Below, piece by piece: positions 8,401 to 17,269 of a stretch of DNA of 64,000 nt (position 1 is the stretch's first letter; each line of letters starts with the position of its first letter). The notes under the pieces are model-generated. The model was not told the DNA's origin. It saw only the letters and a list, made by a program, of their open reading frames with translations, and did no database searches. The stretch spans positions 240,245 through 304,244 of the forward strand of contig NZ_JAGHZZ010000005.1 in the NCBI RefSeq assembly GCF_017745095.1, read 5' to 3'. Made by a program: the position numbers and the translations under genes. The DNA comes from Sporocytophaga sp. (lineage in GTDB: Bacteria > Bacteroidota > Bacteroidia > Cytophagales > Cytophagaceae).

Positions 8401-10472
8401 GGCGTGTAAGGAAGGCAATTCTTCATCCGGGTGAAAGTGAAATTTGGGCCAACAGTTCATTTATTTATATAAAAGAAAGTCCGGAAGGTTGGTCCCAATC
8501 ACAAATAGGCCAGTTGAACAAAAATGACCTGGATCACCTCATGATTGATGATTTGACTGGGAAATTGAAGTTTGAAAATGTATCAACTACATTGAATATA
8601 AAAACAGATGGACCGGATTATGATACCATTAACACTGAGTTTACTCCGGAGCAATTTCGTCAAGCTTGGGCCAATATAAATGGAGTAGCTCAGGTTTTCA
8701 ATGGGAGGTCAGGTGCTTACTGCTATCAGGATGTGATGTATTGTCTTTCAGTTGATAAAATAACCGGACTTCCATATTTTGCAATGAGCAATCAGGAAAT
8801 CACTTATTGTGGCAGGAATAACAGGTTGTTTGCCCGACTTCCTGATAGTCTGTCAATAAGAAAATATCTTAATGCTATAAAAGATGGCGATTATATTTTA
8901 CTATTTAACTTTGGAATTGTTAAGTACGAAGAATGGCCTGCATCTCTCAAGGCCTTGATAAAACAATATACCGGAGCAAAATATTTAGATAGTTTAAAGA
9001 ATAAATACGGATATATATTGCTTGCAAAAAAAGGAGAATCTGCTCCTATTTTTGAAGAATATTCAACTAAGAAAGTAGAGATTACAACTAATATCCTTGG
9101 AAGTTTTTATCAAGGAGTAATGACATCTACGCTTATAGGACCTGCAGATCAATGGGGAACTTTGTTCAGGGATATTTCAAAAGACGATGGTAAAAAATAT
9201 AACCTGAAAATTATAGCATATAAATTTGATGGTCTTAGTGACACTATTGCGATTGAAGATAAAGACAGTCTTGATTTAAGTAAAATAATTGATTCAGATA
9301 TTTATCCATATATCAAGTTAAGTGTAAATCTGGAAGATTCGGTAAATCTTGTACCTCCTGATTTTGGAAAATGGCAAGTTATTTATAGTCCAATTCCTGA
9401 AGGAACATTGAATATACAAGCAGCAGGCGCTGATCAATATTCTATAAAGAATAAGTATGAAGGTGAAAATGTAAACCTCAAATTTGTCTTTGATAACATC
9501 ACAAATTTACCTTTTAAGGATTCCCTAAAAGTTAGATATATCCAAAGAAGTTTAGAGACTGGAAAAGCAGATACCACTCTTGTGAATATTGGAAAACTTG
9601 ATCCTTTTGGAACGATCTCGTTTAATCAAAAAGTAAACACTGCTGGGTTTTCAGGGAGAAATCAATTTCAGGTATATGTAAATCCGAAACTTCAAAAGGA
9701 ACAATATTACACCAATAATATTCTTGAATTAAACTATTCAGTTGATAAGGACAAAACTAATCCATTGTTAGATGTTCTATTTGATGGAGCGCATATTATG
9801 GATGGAGATATTGTTTCACCAAGCCCGCTTATCAATGTAGTTATTAATGATGAAAATAAATACCTTTTGAAAAAAGATACTACTGGTGTTTTGATCTTTC
9901 TTCAGCGGGGGAACGGACAACCAGAACCTATTTATTTCAACAATCCTGATGTTTTAAGATGGGGGCAAAATGGTGAAAAAGGGACAAACAGATTTAGTGT
10001 TGACTATAACCCCAAAAATCTTCCCGATGGAATGTACAAATTAATTGTCCAGGGAACAGATGCATCTAATAACAGGGCTGGTAGTAATTTCTATGAAATA
10101 TCATTTGAAGTGATTAATGAATCAACTATTAGTCATTTTTATCCTTATCCTAATCCATTCTCTACTAGTACCAGATTTGTTTTTACTCTTACCGGTTCTG
10201 AAATACCAGAAGATCTTAAGATTCAAATCATGACTGTGACTGGAAAAGTAGTAAGGGAAATCACCAAAGCAGAGCTTGGAAGTATTAGAATTGGACACAA
10301 TAAATCTGAATACGCATGGAATGGCACTGATGAGTTTGGTGATAAGCTTGCAAATGGTGTTTATTTATATCGTGTCGTAATTAAGAATGCGGGAGACAAT
10401 TTTAAAAGAAGATCTACTGCGGGTGATAAAGCATTTAAAAAAGATTATGGAAAACTTTATATTTTAAGATAG
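5454..10472 (+). CDS. PorU2-like T9SS sortase, gingipain-type C25 peptidase
   Basis: Very large (1672 aa) secreted C25-type cysteine peptidase. PorU-type proteins cleave the C-terminal signal from T9SS cargo and attach it to the cell surface. After the signal peptide (ending SFAQ) comes a long beta-rich region. The caspase-like domain has the catalytic pair His639 (in FLGHS) and Cys673 (in NGCAS), 34 residues apart, close to the spacing in gingipains. The C-terminus has Ig-like repeats and ends in a FlgD/Por-tail-like domain (YPNPF near 1563, then NGVYLYRV). PorU proteins are usually about 1100-1200 aa; the extra length fits the putative PorU2 group. Directly downstream of a porV-like gene. 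Activity as a sortase rather than a secreted protease is inferred. Confidence 0.82.
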   Translation: MVKSFLKYCVLLSFILFFHCSFAQIYGNEWIVSGQRYFRIPVSKSGMYVLTYNDLVSAGVPLSSSDARKIQLFHRGKEQAIRIQGEEDTHFDQSDSLIFYGIRNNGELDSLLYDPYYSQPHKYYNLYSDTTAYFLTISGSINGKRMQEFAGDFSGSPEPYHLEEILNVFTDEYDRGVNYSIETAKSSWDYGEGWTGYLIYNGQSSEYLLNTNNYYSSGQLPKLEILFSGRNDLNHNIQVILGNDASSSPYSYIVNGFSNHTNKKFEVDVNPLAFSGGQLKVTIRILGVPPDADAVSVAYIKLKYPQLTDMSGRTEVVLNLLPSAKLVSLSGIFSVPSIPVVYDLYDRNNLKLIKGQLTGGKLQLPVNNQSGSKYLITGISSYNRVLKINETDLTPYPLNMDYLIITHRLLWAKANEYATYRQSIEGGGHKPLVVDVLKLYDLFTYGEKTPAAVRKFLSYYIDKGKPEYALILGKGLDPAHGSPGNYYRNNPQSFINGPVAQERVQDLIPAGGSPGSDWTYVIGLGGKDKYVPAIPIGRIPATNSDRLNNYLNKIKEHENSALNPNALWRKNILHLSGGANESQIITFRDYLKGFKTIAEGPFWGGRVKSFAKSSTNPTEFMNVSAEVNSGIGLITFLGHSSSTYSEIDIGFASLNVYGYNNKGRYPMILMNGCASSNIYFGYSFAEDWLLTPNKGAVIFVGHTDSGYPTEMRRYSSIFYDKMFKDTIGMQRPIGQIQRDVIEAYLKGPNNEVAIANSEQMILVGDPALRVYAPGYSQYKKDRTDYSINSTGIFIKSFDGNNVNALSDSFSIGIPISNLGITNSDSFSICIKREVGTKVINYPPVFYPPIYYEDTLYYVISSKDVSTYGPNTFEVTIDCENKVPEVDDVVNNKLSLDYFMPLSGVQCLFPREFSVVNQQPVTFIAQTTDLLQESENYLIELDTSKVFNSPFKKSITVNSGSLIKWENVKLMDNLPQNDSIVYYWRVRKAILHPGESEIWANSSFIYIKESPEGWSQSQIGQLNKNDLDHLMIDDLTGKLKFENVSTTLNIKTDGPDYDTINTEFTPEQFRQAWANINGVAQVFNGRSGAYCYQDVMYCLSVDKITGLPYFAMSNQEITYCGRNNRLFARLPDSLSIRKYLNAIKDGDYILLFNFGIVKYEEWPASLKALIKQYTGAKYLDSLKNKYGYILLAKKGESAPIFEEYSTKKVEITTNILGSFYQGVMTSTLIGPADQWGTLFRDISKDDGKKYNLKIIAYKFDGLSDTIAIEDKDSLDLSKIIDSDIYPYIKLSVNLEDSVNLVPPDFGKWQVIYSPIPEGTLNIQAAGADQYSIKNKYEGENVNLKFVFDNITNLPFKDSLKVRYIQRSLETGKADTTLVNIGKLDPFGTISFNQKVNTAGFSGRNQFQVYVNPKLQKEQYYTNNILELNYSVDKDKTNPLLDVLFDGAHIMDGDIVSPSPLINVVINDENKYLLKKDTTGVLIFLQRGNGQPEPIYFNNPDVLRWGQNGEKGTNRFSVDYNPKNLPDGMYKLIVQGTDASNNRAGSNFYEISFEVINESTISHFYPYPNPFSTSTRFVFTLTGSEIPEDLKIQIMTVTGKVVREITKAELGSIRIGHNKSEYAWNGTDEFGDKLANGVYLYRVVIKNAGDNFKRRSTAGDKAFKKDYGKLYILR

Positions 10473-10494
10473 ATAAGTGATTGAAATATAGGGC

Positions 10495-10983
10495 TCATTT
10501 TTTATTGTATACCAGGAATGAATAAGGATATTTATTCTTTTCATCAGAAGTGAAATCCTGTTTTGATTCTTCCTTCCACAGAGCCATATTAAATTGAAGA
10601 TATACATCACCTACAAAATCCTCATGAATTCTTGTAAGGTAAAGCTTATCTGCAAATCTTTCAGATTGATTAATGATATCTGCTCCACCAATTATAAAGG
10701 CTTCAGATTCGTTATTCTTGCTACAGTATTCAAAAGCATTTTCTATAGAATGAACTACAGTAGCTCCTGGTACCATATAGTTTTTATCCCTGGTTACAAT
10801 TATAAATATTCTTCCAGGTAATATCTTTCCAATGGACTCATAGGTTTTTCTACCCATGATCACATGATGGCCCATTGTTAGGTTTTTAAAATATTTTAAG
10901 TCCGCAGGAAGATGCCAAGGAAGCTTGTTTTCATAACCGATAACATCATTGGCTGATACAGCTACTATTATGGATTTTAGCAT
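10495..10983 (-). CDS. folA: Dihydrofolate reductase
   Basis: Reduces dihydrofolate to tetrahydrofolate with NADPH. The 162-aa length and motifs are canonical: IVAVSANDVIGYENKLPWHLPADL at the N-terminus (substrate loop with the PWHLPAD element and its acidic residue), then HHVIMGRKTYESIG (NADPH site), PGRIFIIVTRD and AFIIGGA. The start overlaps the end of fmt by 7 nt, so the two are translationally coupled. Pairing of folate reduction with formyl-Met-tRNA synthesis is biochemically sensible, because Fmt consumes formyl-tetrahydrofolate. Confidence 0.95.
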   Translation of the reverse strand: MLKSIIVAVSANDVIGYENKLPWHLPADLKYFKNLTMGHHVIMGRKTYESIGKILPGRIFIIVTRDKNYMVPGATVVHSIENAFEYCSKNNESEAFIIGGADIINQSERFADKLYLTRIHEDFVGDVYLQFNMALWKEESKQDFTSDEKNKYPYSFLVYNKK

Positions 10984-11906
10984 GGTTTATATCCCCTTAA
11001 AAATTCGTCAATCATCATTCTTTTCTTTCCTTCAAGCTGAATTTCCTCAAGGCTAAGATATCCATTGCCTGTTCTGAAATACAGGTAAGTTTTATTATCA
11101 CATAAAAATGATTTTTGTTCAGGATTTTCTACATTAATGGAGTTTACAATAGAAGCCTTGTATATTTTCAAAACCTTATCATTTAAAATTGTCCAAGCAG
11201 AAGGGATAGGAGATAAGCCTCTTATCAGATTTAATATGTCAGCAGATGGTTTTGACCAGTCTATCTTTCCTGTTTCTTTTGAAATTTTAGGCGCAGGTTT
11301 TAACTCCTGAGACATAACCTGAGGTTTAGGGACTATTGCATCATTTTTAATCGCATGAACAGTGTTCAGTACAAGCTCAGCACCAAGGTTCATCAATCTC
11401 CCATACAATGTTTCAAAATTGTCTTCCGTGTAAATTGGTTCTTTTTCCTGAAATATTATATCTCCCGTGTCGATTTCATGCTTAAGAAAAAATGTGGTAA
11501 TACCTGTTTCTGTTTCCCCGTTGATAATAGCCCAGTTGATTGGCGCTGCACCGCGGTATTGGGGCAGGAGAGAAGCATGCAGATTAAATGTGCCTAATTC
11601 AGGCATATTCCAAACAGATTCGGGAAGCATACGGAAAGCTACAACTATTTGAAGGTTTGCGTTATAACTTTTTAGCTCTTCCAGAAATGCAGGATCTTTA
11701 AGACTTACAGGCTGTAGGACAGGAATGTTTTCAGATTCAGCATACTCCTTTACTGGTGAAGCTTTTAGTTTTAAGCCACGGCCAGCAGGTTTGTCAGGAG
11801 CAGTTACTACAGCTACTACGTTATAAGAGTTTTTTACTAGAATTTTCAAGCTGGGAACAGCAAAATCAGGTGTTCCCATATAAATGATTCTTAAGTCCTT
11901 TGGCAT
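10977..11906 (-). CDS. fmt: Methionyl-tRNA formyltransferase
   Basis: Formylates initiator Met-tRNA using 10-formyl-tetrahydrofolate. The N-terminal formyltransferase fold shows the typical start RIIYMGTPDFAVPSL, the flexible loop TAPDKPAGRG and the active-site region FNLHASLLPQYRGAAPINWAI (Asn, His and downstream Asp in HEIDTGDII). The C-terminal tRNA-binding domain covers roughly residues 205-309. Length 309 aa is standard. It sits between namZ (30 nt upstream) and folA (7-nt overlap) in one transcript. Confidence 0.96.
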   Translation of the reverse strand: MPKDLRIIYMGTPDFAVPSLKILVKNSYNVVAVVTAPDKPAGRGLKLKASPVKEYAESENIPVLQPVSLKDPAFLEELKSYNANLQIVVAFRMLPESVWNMPELGTFNLHASLLPQYRGAAPINWAIINGETETGITTFFLKHEIDTGDIIFQEKEPIYTEDNFETLYGRLMNLGAELVLNTVHAIKNDAIVPKPQVMSQELKPAPKISKETGKIDWSKPSADILNLIRGLSPIPSAWTILNDKVLKIYKASIVNSINVENPEQKSFLCDNKTYLYFRTGNGYLSLEEIQLEGKKRMMIDEFLRGYKPC

Positions 11907-11936
11907 AAAATGATGTTAACTGGGAATAATATGAGT

Positions 11937-13151
11937 TTAAAAGTCTTTGTATAAAAGATATTTTTTCCTCATGAGCTTGTATTTATCAAGATTAGCCTGC
12001 CAGCTTTCCCTTATTGCAACCTCGCTCATCCCTTTTTTTATTTGATCCTGCAAGCTACTGTTTCCTGCAAGTTTATTGAAAAAGTTATTAAAGTATTTTT
12101 CTTTGTCCGGCGCTTTTTTGTACATGTCAATTACATATTTCAGCTTGAGGCCTGGCTCAGGATATAGTTTCGTCAGATCAACACCGTAACAAACTTTGTT
12201 TTCATAAGGAGGATTTTTTGCTCCCAATGTTGGAACTGGAGTAAATTTGTCTTTTCCATATACACTATCCGGTGCACCAATAACCTGAAAAGCTTTGTCT
12301 GTGCCTCTTCCCACAGACATTACAGTACCTTCAAATAGTCCCAGAGACGGATAAAGCATGATTGACAAGTCATTGGGTAAGTTAGGTGAAGGCTTTACTG
12401 GCAGGACATATCGATCCTTATGTTCGTAGTTCTTTACCTTTACAATTTTAAGATTGCATGTTCTATTGCTGTCCAGCCAATGCTCTCCGTTAATCATTTG
12501 TGCGAGCTCGGCAACTGTCAAACCATGAACAATAGGAATGGGGTGCATCCCTACAAAGGATTTATACTTTGGTTCAAGTACTGGCCCATCAATGTAAAAA
12601 CCATTGGGATTAGGTCTGTCGAGTATTAAAAGTGTCTTGTTGTTTTCCGCGCAGGCTTGCATTAAATAATGCATGGTGCTTATGTAGGTATAAAATCTTG
12701 CACCAACATCCTGAATGTCAAATATTACTACATCAATGTCTTTAAGTTGCTCCGCAGAAGGCTTTTTGTTGTTGCCATAGAGAGAAACAAGTGGTAAACC
12801 TGTCTTTTTATCAAGATCATTTTTTACTGTTTCACCAGCATCTGCTTCTCCCCGGAAACCATGCTCAGGGGCAAATATTTTTTTAATCTTTACACCAAGA
12901 CTTAGTAAAGTGTCAGCCAGGTGGGTGTTATTGATCAGACTTGTTTGGTTTACAACCAAAGCTACATTTTTATCTTTTAGGTAAGGTAAATATTCCCCAG
13001 TCTGATAAGCTCCCGGAAGTATTGGGGAAGCTGTCACCTGAGAAGTATTATCTTTTTTTGCAGAATCTGTTTGTTTATCCATTGAATGGCAGGATGAAAC
13101 ATTCATCAACAAGCTGAATGATAGAAAAAAAGCCAAAAACATTTTGTCCAT
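11937..13151 (-). CDS. namZ: NamZ/DUF1343 exo-beta-N-acetylmuramidase, lipoprotein
   Basis: Member of the former DUF1343 family, whose B. subtilis and Tannerella members (NamZ) release N-acetylmuramic acid from the non-reducing end of peptidoglycan fragments. The 404-aa protein has a lipoprotein signal (lipobox VSSC, Cys21), so it probably works in the periplasm. Family blocks are clear: NVALVVNQTS, KKIFAPEHGFRGEADAGE, PLVSLYG, DVVIFDIQDVGARFYTYISTM and LLILDRPNPNGFYIDGPVL. Leads the namZ-fmt-folA unit. A kinase and nucleotidyltransferase able to recycle the released sugar lie about 11 kb to the right. Confidence 0.9.
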   Translation of the reverse strand: MDKMFLAFFLSFSLLMNVSSCHSMDKQTDSAKKDNTSQVTASPILPGAYQTGEYLPYLKDKNVALVVNQTSLINNTHLADTLLSLGVKIKKIFAPEHGFRGEADAGETVKNDLDKKTGLPLVSLYGNNKKPSAEQLKDIDVVIFDIQDVGARFYTYISTMHYLMQACAENNKTLLILDRPNPNGFYIDGPVLEPKYKSFVGMHPIPIVHGLTVAELAQMINGEHWLDSNRTCNLKIVKVKNYEHKDRYVLPVKPSPNLPNDLSIMLYPSLGLFEGTVMSVGRGTDKAFQVIGAPDSVYGKDKFTPVPTLGAKNPPYENKVCYGVDLTKLYPEPGLKLKYVIDMYKKAPDKEKYFNNFFNKLAGNSSLQDQIKKGMSEVAIRESWQANLDKYKLMRKKYLLYKDF

Positions 13152-13309
13152 TTTTAAATTTTTTGAATGATAAACAAATATGTAAGTATATTTAAGGGTT
13201 AAAATTAAAACGATTTTTCAGATGGTTTATAATTTTCCTTCTTTTATTAAGGTCGTTTTTATAATAATCAGTTCTATAAATTGAAAGTTATTTTCCGCTA
13301 GATCGGTTC

Positions 13310-14527
13310 ATGAATATATACCAATTTATTTCCAGCAGAATTCGTCACGTCAGGAAAGATTCTTTTACATATCTGGTCAGGAATATAGCAATCGCAAGCA
13401 TTGCCATTGGGCTTGCCTTTATCATAGTGTCTTTTGGAATACTGGAAGGCTTTAAAAAAAGAATCAAAGAGAAGATTTTTAGTTTTGGAGCGCATATTCA
13501 GGTAAGCAGACATGATATCAGTCGCTCTTATGAGGAATCTCCTTTCCCCAAACATACAGATTTATATGACCATCCTTCAAAGATTGGGGAGATTGCTCAT
13601 ATTCAGGTTTATAGTAAAAAGGCAGGTTTGCTTAAAACTGAAGAGGAAGTAAACGGGGTAATTGTGAAAGGAATAGGAAAAGATTTTAGTTTTTCCAGGT
13701 TTAAAAATAATATAGTAGAAGGAAGATTTTTGACTTTGCCTGATAGTGGATATTCAAGGGAAATCATGATCAGTAAAAGGATTGCCAATAAAATGAGGCT
13801 TAGCATTGGAGACAGTGTTATGATCTTTTTTGTTCAAAATCCCCCGCGCTATAGAAAACTTCTGATTAAAGGAATATATGAAACTGGCCTTGAAGAATTT
13901 GATGACCTGATTATACTTGGAGACATCAGGCTTCTGCAGAAAATAAATAACTGGAATGAGGAATTAGTTGGTGGTTATGAAATCTTTCTGAAAGATTTTT
14001 CAACTCTGACAACCGCTTCAGAAAAGGTATTTGAAGCGATGGATTATGACATGCAGCTGGAAAAGATAACCGACAGATATATTCAGATTTTTGACTGGCT
14101 AGCTTTGCTAAATCGAAACGTTGCCATATTTCTGGTCCTTATTCTTTTTGTTGCCAGCTTCAATATGGTTTCAACACTTTTTATCATGATCATGGAACGA
14201 ACCAGGATGATCGGGATATTAAAAGCTTTCGGAGCTACTGATGGCCAAATTCGCGGAGTATTTTGGTATAATGGTATTTTTATAATTCTGAGGGGTATGC
14301 TTTGGGGAAATATTGCCGGTATTGGTTTTTGCCTTTTGCAGTACTACTTTAAGATTATACCACTGGACCCAGAAAACTATTACATGAGTTCAGTTCCGAT
14401 TGAGTGGAATTTTGAAGTATTGGCATTAATAAATGTGATGACATTTACCCTGATAGCTCTGGTTATGTTTATTCCGGTGTTTGTGATTTCAAAAATAAAA
14501 CCGGTTAAATCAATTAAGTTTAGCTAG
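13310..14527 (+). CDS. LolC/E-type ABC transporter permease (FtsX-like)
   Basis: Inner-membrane permease of the MacB/LolE type, probably helping extract lipoproteins or other lipidated cargo from the inner membrane. A first transmembrane helix lies at about residues 25-45, then a long periplasmic domain (about 50-265), then three helices at about 272-300, 320-340 and 375-400, the last three forming the FtsX domain. The N-terminus (xxISSRxxxxxKxSFxxLVxxIAIASIAIGLAFIIVS) is typical of Bacteroidota LolE-like proteins. The ATPase (LolD) is not adjacent. Divergent from namZ across a 158-bp gap. Confidence 0.85.
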   Translation: MNIYQFISSRIRHVRKDSFTYLVRNIAIASIAIGLAFIIVSFGILEGFKKRIKEKIFSFGAHIQVSRHDISRSYEESPFPKHTDLYDHPSKIGEIAHIQVYSKKAGLLKTEEEVNGVIVKGIGKDFSFSRFKNNIVEGRFLTLPDSGYSREIMISKRIANKMRLSIGDSVMIFFVQNPPRYRKLLIKGIYETGLEEFDDLIILGDIRLLQKINNWNEELVGGYEIFLKDFSTLTTASEKVFEAMDYDMQLEKITDRYIQIFDWLALLNRNVAIFLVLILFVASFNMVSTLFIMIMERTRMIGILKAFGATDGQIRGVFWYNGIFIILRGMLWGNIAGIGFCLLQYYFKIIPLDPENYYMSSVPIEWNFEVLALINVMTFTLIALVMFIPVFVISKIKPVKSIKFS

Positions 14528-14536
14528 AAGAAAAAT

Positions 14537-14567
14537 CAGAATAATGATTTTTAATTATATTATTCTG
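14537..14567. terminator. Hairpin between convergent permease and glycosyltransferase genes
   Basis: A 9-bp perfect stem (cagaataat/attattctg) lies just after the permease stop and reaches 8 nt into the end of the convergent glycosyltransferase gene. It is AT-rich without a strong T-run, so it is a weak terminator candidate. Confidence 0.4.
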
Positions 14568-15294
14568 GAATATAATGTTTGAACAGACTTTCAATCTTCA
14601 TCTGAAGTACTCCAAATACAGCTTCTTTAAAAATCCCTGAGGACATTTTCGACTGGCCAAGTGTACGATCGGTGAATATGATAGGCACTTCTATTATTTT
14701 GAAACCGTATTTCCAGGTTAAAAATTTCATTTTAATCTGAAAGGCATACCCTGTAAACTTAATATCATCCAGGTTAATTGTTTCAAGAACCTTTTTCCTG
14801 TAACACTTAAAACCAGCTGTGGTATCCTGAATTTGCATACCAGTAATAAAACGAACATACGTGCTGGCATAATAGGACATTAAAACTCTACTCATCGGCC
14901 AGTTGATCACTGTTATTCCATTTACATAACGGGAACCAATGGCTAGATCATAGCCTTGTTCCGCGCACGAATTATATAGTTTAACAAGATCTTCGGGATT
15001 GTGAGACATATCTGCATCCATCTCGCAGATATACTCATAGTTTCTAGCAATAGCATATCTGAAACCATGTATATAAGCGGTACCAAGGCCTAGCTTTCCC
15101 TTTCTTTGTTCCAGAAAAAGTCTGCCTGGATATTCTAGTTGAAGCTCTTTAACAATATTTGCAGTTCCGTCGGGCGATCCATCATCTATAATAAGAATAT
15201 CAAAAGGGATACTTAATGTAAAAACCTTCCTGATTACAGTTTCAATGTTTTCCTTCTCGTTGTAAGTAGGTATAATGACAATCGCCTTTTCCAC
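14560..15294 (-). CDS. DPM1-like polyprenol-phosphate glycosyltransferase (GT2)
   Basis: Family 2 glycosyltransferase of the dolichol-phosphate mannose synthase type, transferring a sugar from a nucleotide donor to a polyprenyl phosphate. The 244-aa protein shows IIPTYNEKENI at the N-terminus, ILIIDDGSPDGTA, and the metal-binding EMDADMSHNPEDL (DxD). Then come DLAIGSRY and the acceptor-side GFKCYRKKVLE. It has no C-terminal transmembrane helices, like yeast-independent (human-type) DPM1. It lies 22 nt downstream of hemY on the same strand. The donor sugar cannot be read from sequence. Confidence 0.88.
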   Translation of the reverse strand: MEKAIVIIPTYNEKENIETVIRKVFTLSIPFDILIIDDGSPDGTANIVKELQLEYPGRLFLEQRKGKLGLGTAYIHGFRYAIARNYEYICEMDADMSHNPEDLVKLYNSCAEQGYDLAIGSRYVNGITVINWPMSRVLMSYYASTYVRFITGMQIQDTTAGFKCYRKKVLETINLDDIKFTGYAFQIKMKFLTWKYGFKIIEVPIIFTDRTLGQSKMSSGIFKEAVFGVLQMKIESLFKHYIPE

Positions 15295-15316
15295 GTGTTA
15301 AAAATAAAAAACAAAT

Positions 15317-16648
15317 TTAAGAATGAATATCCTTTAAGGTGGAAATATTTTTTGCTAGTTGACTCGCATTTTTTATACAATCTGAAAGTGATACTCCTTT
15401 ATACCAGCCGGCACAGAAATATAAGCTTTTAATCTGGAGCTTTTCAATTTCCGAATAAGCCGCTTGAAGGTTCTTATCATATTGTGGTATTGCTTTTTCC
15501 CATCTGTGAACCTTTTGCATTACCGGTTTTCCTTTAATCTTCAAATCTTTTTGAAAATCCTGGATGATGTTTTCCTTGATTTGACGATCGTCACTTTTGT
15601 ATTGTTCTGAATACTGGCCGCCACCGACAAAGGATGTTAGTAGGATTTGATCATTGGAGACTCTGTTTGAAAATACAGAGGAAGTCCATATGGAGCCAGC
15701 AGCAAATTTATTTTCAATCTTAGGGTTCAGGCCTCCAAAACCATTCAATTGAACATTGGCATTTTCCTTTGTATAAATTGTATGAACCAATGCCATGGGC
15801 GGATATTCAACATGACTCAAAGCCTTTGCAACTTCAGGAGATATATTTTCCATAATTACAGATGCTGCATATGCTGGAGTTGCTATAACTAATTGGCTGA
15901 AATTGTACGAAAGTATTTGTCCGTTTGAAAGAGCAGATACCCTGAATTGACCATTTTGATATTCGACCTTTTCTACTTTTGTATTTACCTGAAGATTCTT
16001 AAGTTTTTCAGCAATAGCTTTTGGCAATGTAGCCATGCCTTTTTTAAAATTAAAAGATTTTCTCCTACTGCTTCCACCAGATTTTATCATTCCTTTTAAA
16101 ACAGAACCATATTTATTTTCCAGATCATTTAAAATTGGAAAAGTAAGTTTTACTAGCAGTTTTTCAGGATTTCCAGCGTAAATACCTGTTACAAATGGAT
16201 TTAGTACGTAATCAGTAACTTCTTTATTAAATCTTCTCGTTATAAAATGAGCCAAAGTTTCGTTTTCAATCTTCTCAGTTTTTTTGAAAAATTCTGTTAA
16301 GATTGAAATTTTAGTCTTGAAAGAAAAGAAATTGCTTTTGAGCAATTTTGGCGGGGAATCGGGTAATACTTGATATTTACCAGCTTTAAAAATATAACGA
16401 TCCTTACTATTTGGATTTGCTTCAATAAGTTCATTTTCAATGCCTATTGCTTTAAAGAAATTTGTAATTTCTTCGTCAGCCAAGATACTGTTCGGACCTA
16501 TGTCCAATGTATAATTATTAGTAATTTCAGTTTTTATATACCCTCCCGTAAGGTCATTTTCTTCCAGCAAAAGGTAAGGGATGTTATTTTCCTGAAGTCG
16601 ATAAGCTAATGTTAATCCTGAAATTCCTGCTCCGATTATTCCAACCAT
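15317..16648 (-). CDS. hemY: Oxygen-dependent protoporphyrinogen oxidase (HemY type)
   Basis: FAD enzyme oxidising protoporphyrinogen IX (or coproporphyrinogen III) in haem synthesis. The N-terminus VGIIGAGISGLTLAYRLQ is a Rossmann dinucleotide fold. LGPNSILAD-like text (LDIGPNSILADEE), the TFPxLxxLExKYGSV block and the C-terminal FCAGWYKGVSLSDCI FAD-binding segment are typical of HemG/HemY-family oxidases. I chose the ATG at 16648 because the Rossmann motif should begin immediately; an upstream in-frame ATG at 16684 adds 12 residues of no recognised fold. Length 443 aa is usual. Probably co-transcribed with the downstream glycosyltransferase. Confidence 0.87.
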   Translation of the reverse strand: MVGIIGAGISGLTLAYRLQENNIPYLLLEENDLTGGYIKTEITNNYTLDIGPNSILADEEITNFFKAIGIENELIEANPNSKDRYIFKAGKYQVLPDSPPKLLKSNFFSFKTKISILTEFFKKTEKIENETLAHFITRRFNKEVTDYVLNPFVTGIYAGNPEKLLVKLTFPILNDLENKYGSVLKGMIKSGGSSRRKSFNFKKGMATLPKAIAEKLKNLQVNTKVEKVEYQNGQFRVSALSNGQILSYNFSQLVIATPAYAASVIMENISPEVAKALSHVEYPPMALVHTIYTKENANVQLNGFGGLNPKIENKFAAGSIWTSSVFSNRVSNDQILLTSFVGGGQYSEQYKSDDRQIKENIIQDFQKDLKIKGKPVMQKVHRWEKAIPQYDKNLQAAYSEIEKLQIKSLYFCAGWYKGVSLSDCIKNASQLAKNISTLKDIHS

Positions 16649-16735
16649 AATATCTGGTGTAAGTTCCTGCTTGCGAAAATACATTCCAATGCATATAAAA
16701 GGATTATTTTTGCCAAAAAAATTAAAGGAAATTTA

Positions 16736-17251
16736 ATGGGCGCTAAATGTATCTTTCTTGATCGCGATGGTGTGATTAATGTTGACAAAGTTGATTATAC
16801 ATATACTTTGGAAGATTTTAAAATTATACCAGGAGTAATAGAGGCTTTGAAGGCATTTAAAAAGGCTGGTTATCTGTTGGTTGTAATTACAAACCAATCT
16901 GGGATTGCCAAAGGCATTTATGGTCATGAAGATGTAAAGATCTGTCATGATTTTTTCCAGGAAAAATGTGGAAATCTTATAGATAGATATTACTACAGTC
17001 CATACCATCAAACTATATCAGAATCAATTTCCAGAAAGCCGGATTCTCTGATGTTTGAAAAAGCAATTGCGAAATTTGATATCGATATTAAATCTTCTTG
17101 GATGATTGGAGACAAGAACAGAGATTTAGTACCTGCAAAAAAACTTGGAATTAAAACAGTTCTGGTGGGCCATGAAGAACCTAATCCGGTTGAAGTAAAC
17201 ATTAAAGCGGATGACCTTAAAAATGCTTCAGAATTAATTTTGCAGGCATAA
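16736..17251 (+). CDS. HAD-IIIA phosphatase, GmhB-like (heptose bisphosphate 7-phosphatase)
   Basis: HAD-superfamily phosphatase with the signature FLDRDGVIN (Asp9 nucleophile, Asp11 acid/base). It also has the second motif VVITNQSGIAKG, the Lys-containing third region and WMIGDKNRDLVPAKKLG with two aspartates for Mg2+. This is the GmhB/HisB-N arrangement, in which D-glycero-D-manno-heptose 1,7-bisphosphate loses its 7-phosphate for LPS core synthesis. The four-Cys zinc site of classical GmhB is incomplete: CHDFFQEKC is present but the usual CxH partner is not clear, so substrate is uncertain. 171 aa. Followed by a strong terminator. Confidence 0.8.
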   Translation: MGAKCIFLDRDGVINVDKVDYTYTLEDFKIIPGVIEALKAFKKAGYLLVVITNQSGIAKGIYGHEDVKICHDFFQEKCGNLIDRYYYSPYHQTISESISRKPDSLMFEKAIAKFDIDIKSSWMIGDKNRDLVPAKKLGIKTVLVGHEEPNPVEVNIKADDLKNASELILQA

Positions 17252-17269
17252 GATTTAACAAGCAATTAA

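Noticed and set aside
15317-16684. Longer start for the protoporphyrinogen oxidase at 16684
   Set aside because: The Rossmann motif begins right after the ATG at 16648, and the extra 12 residues resemble no family N-terminus.
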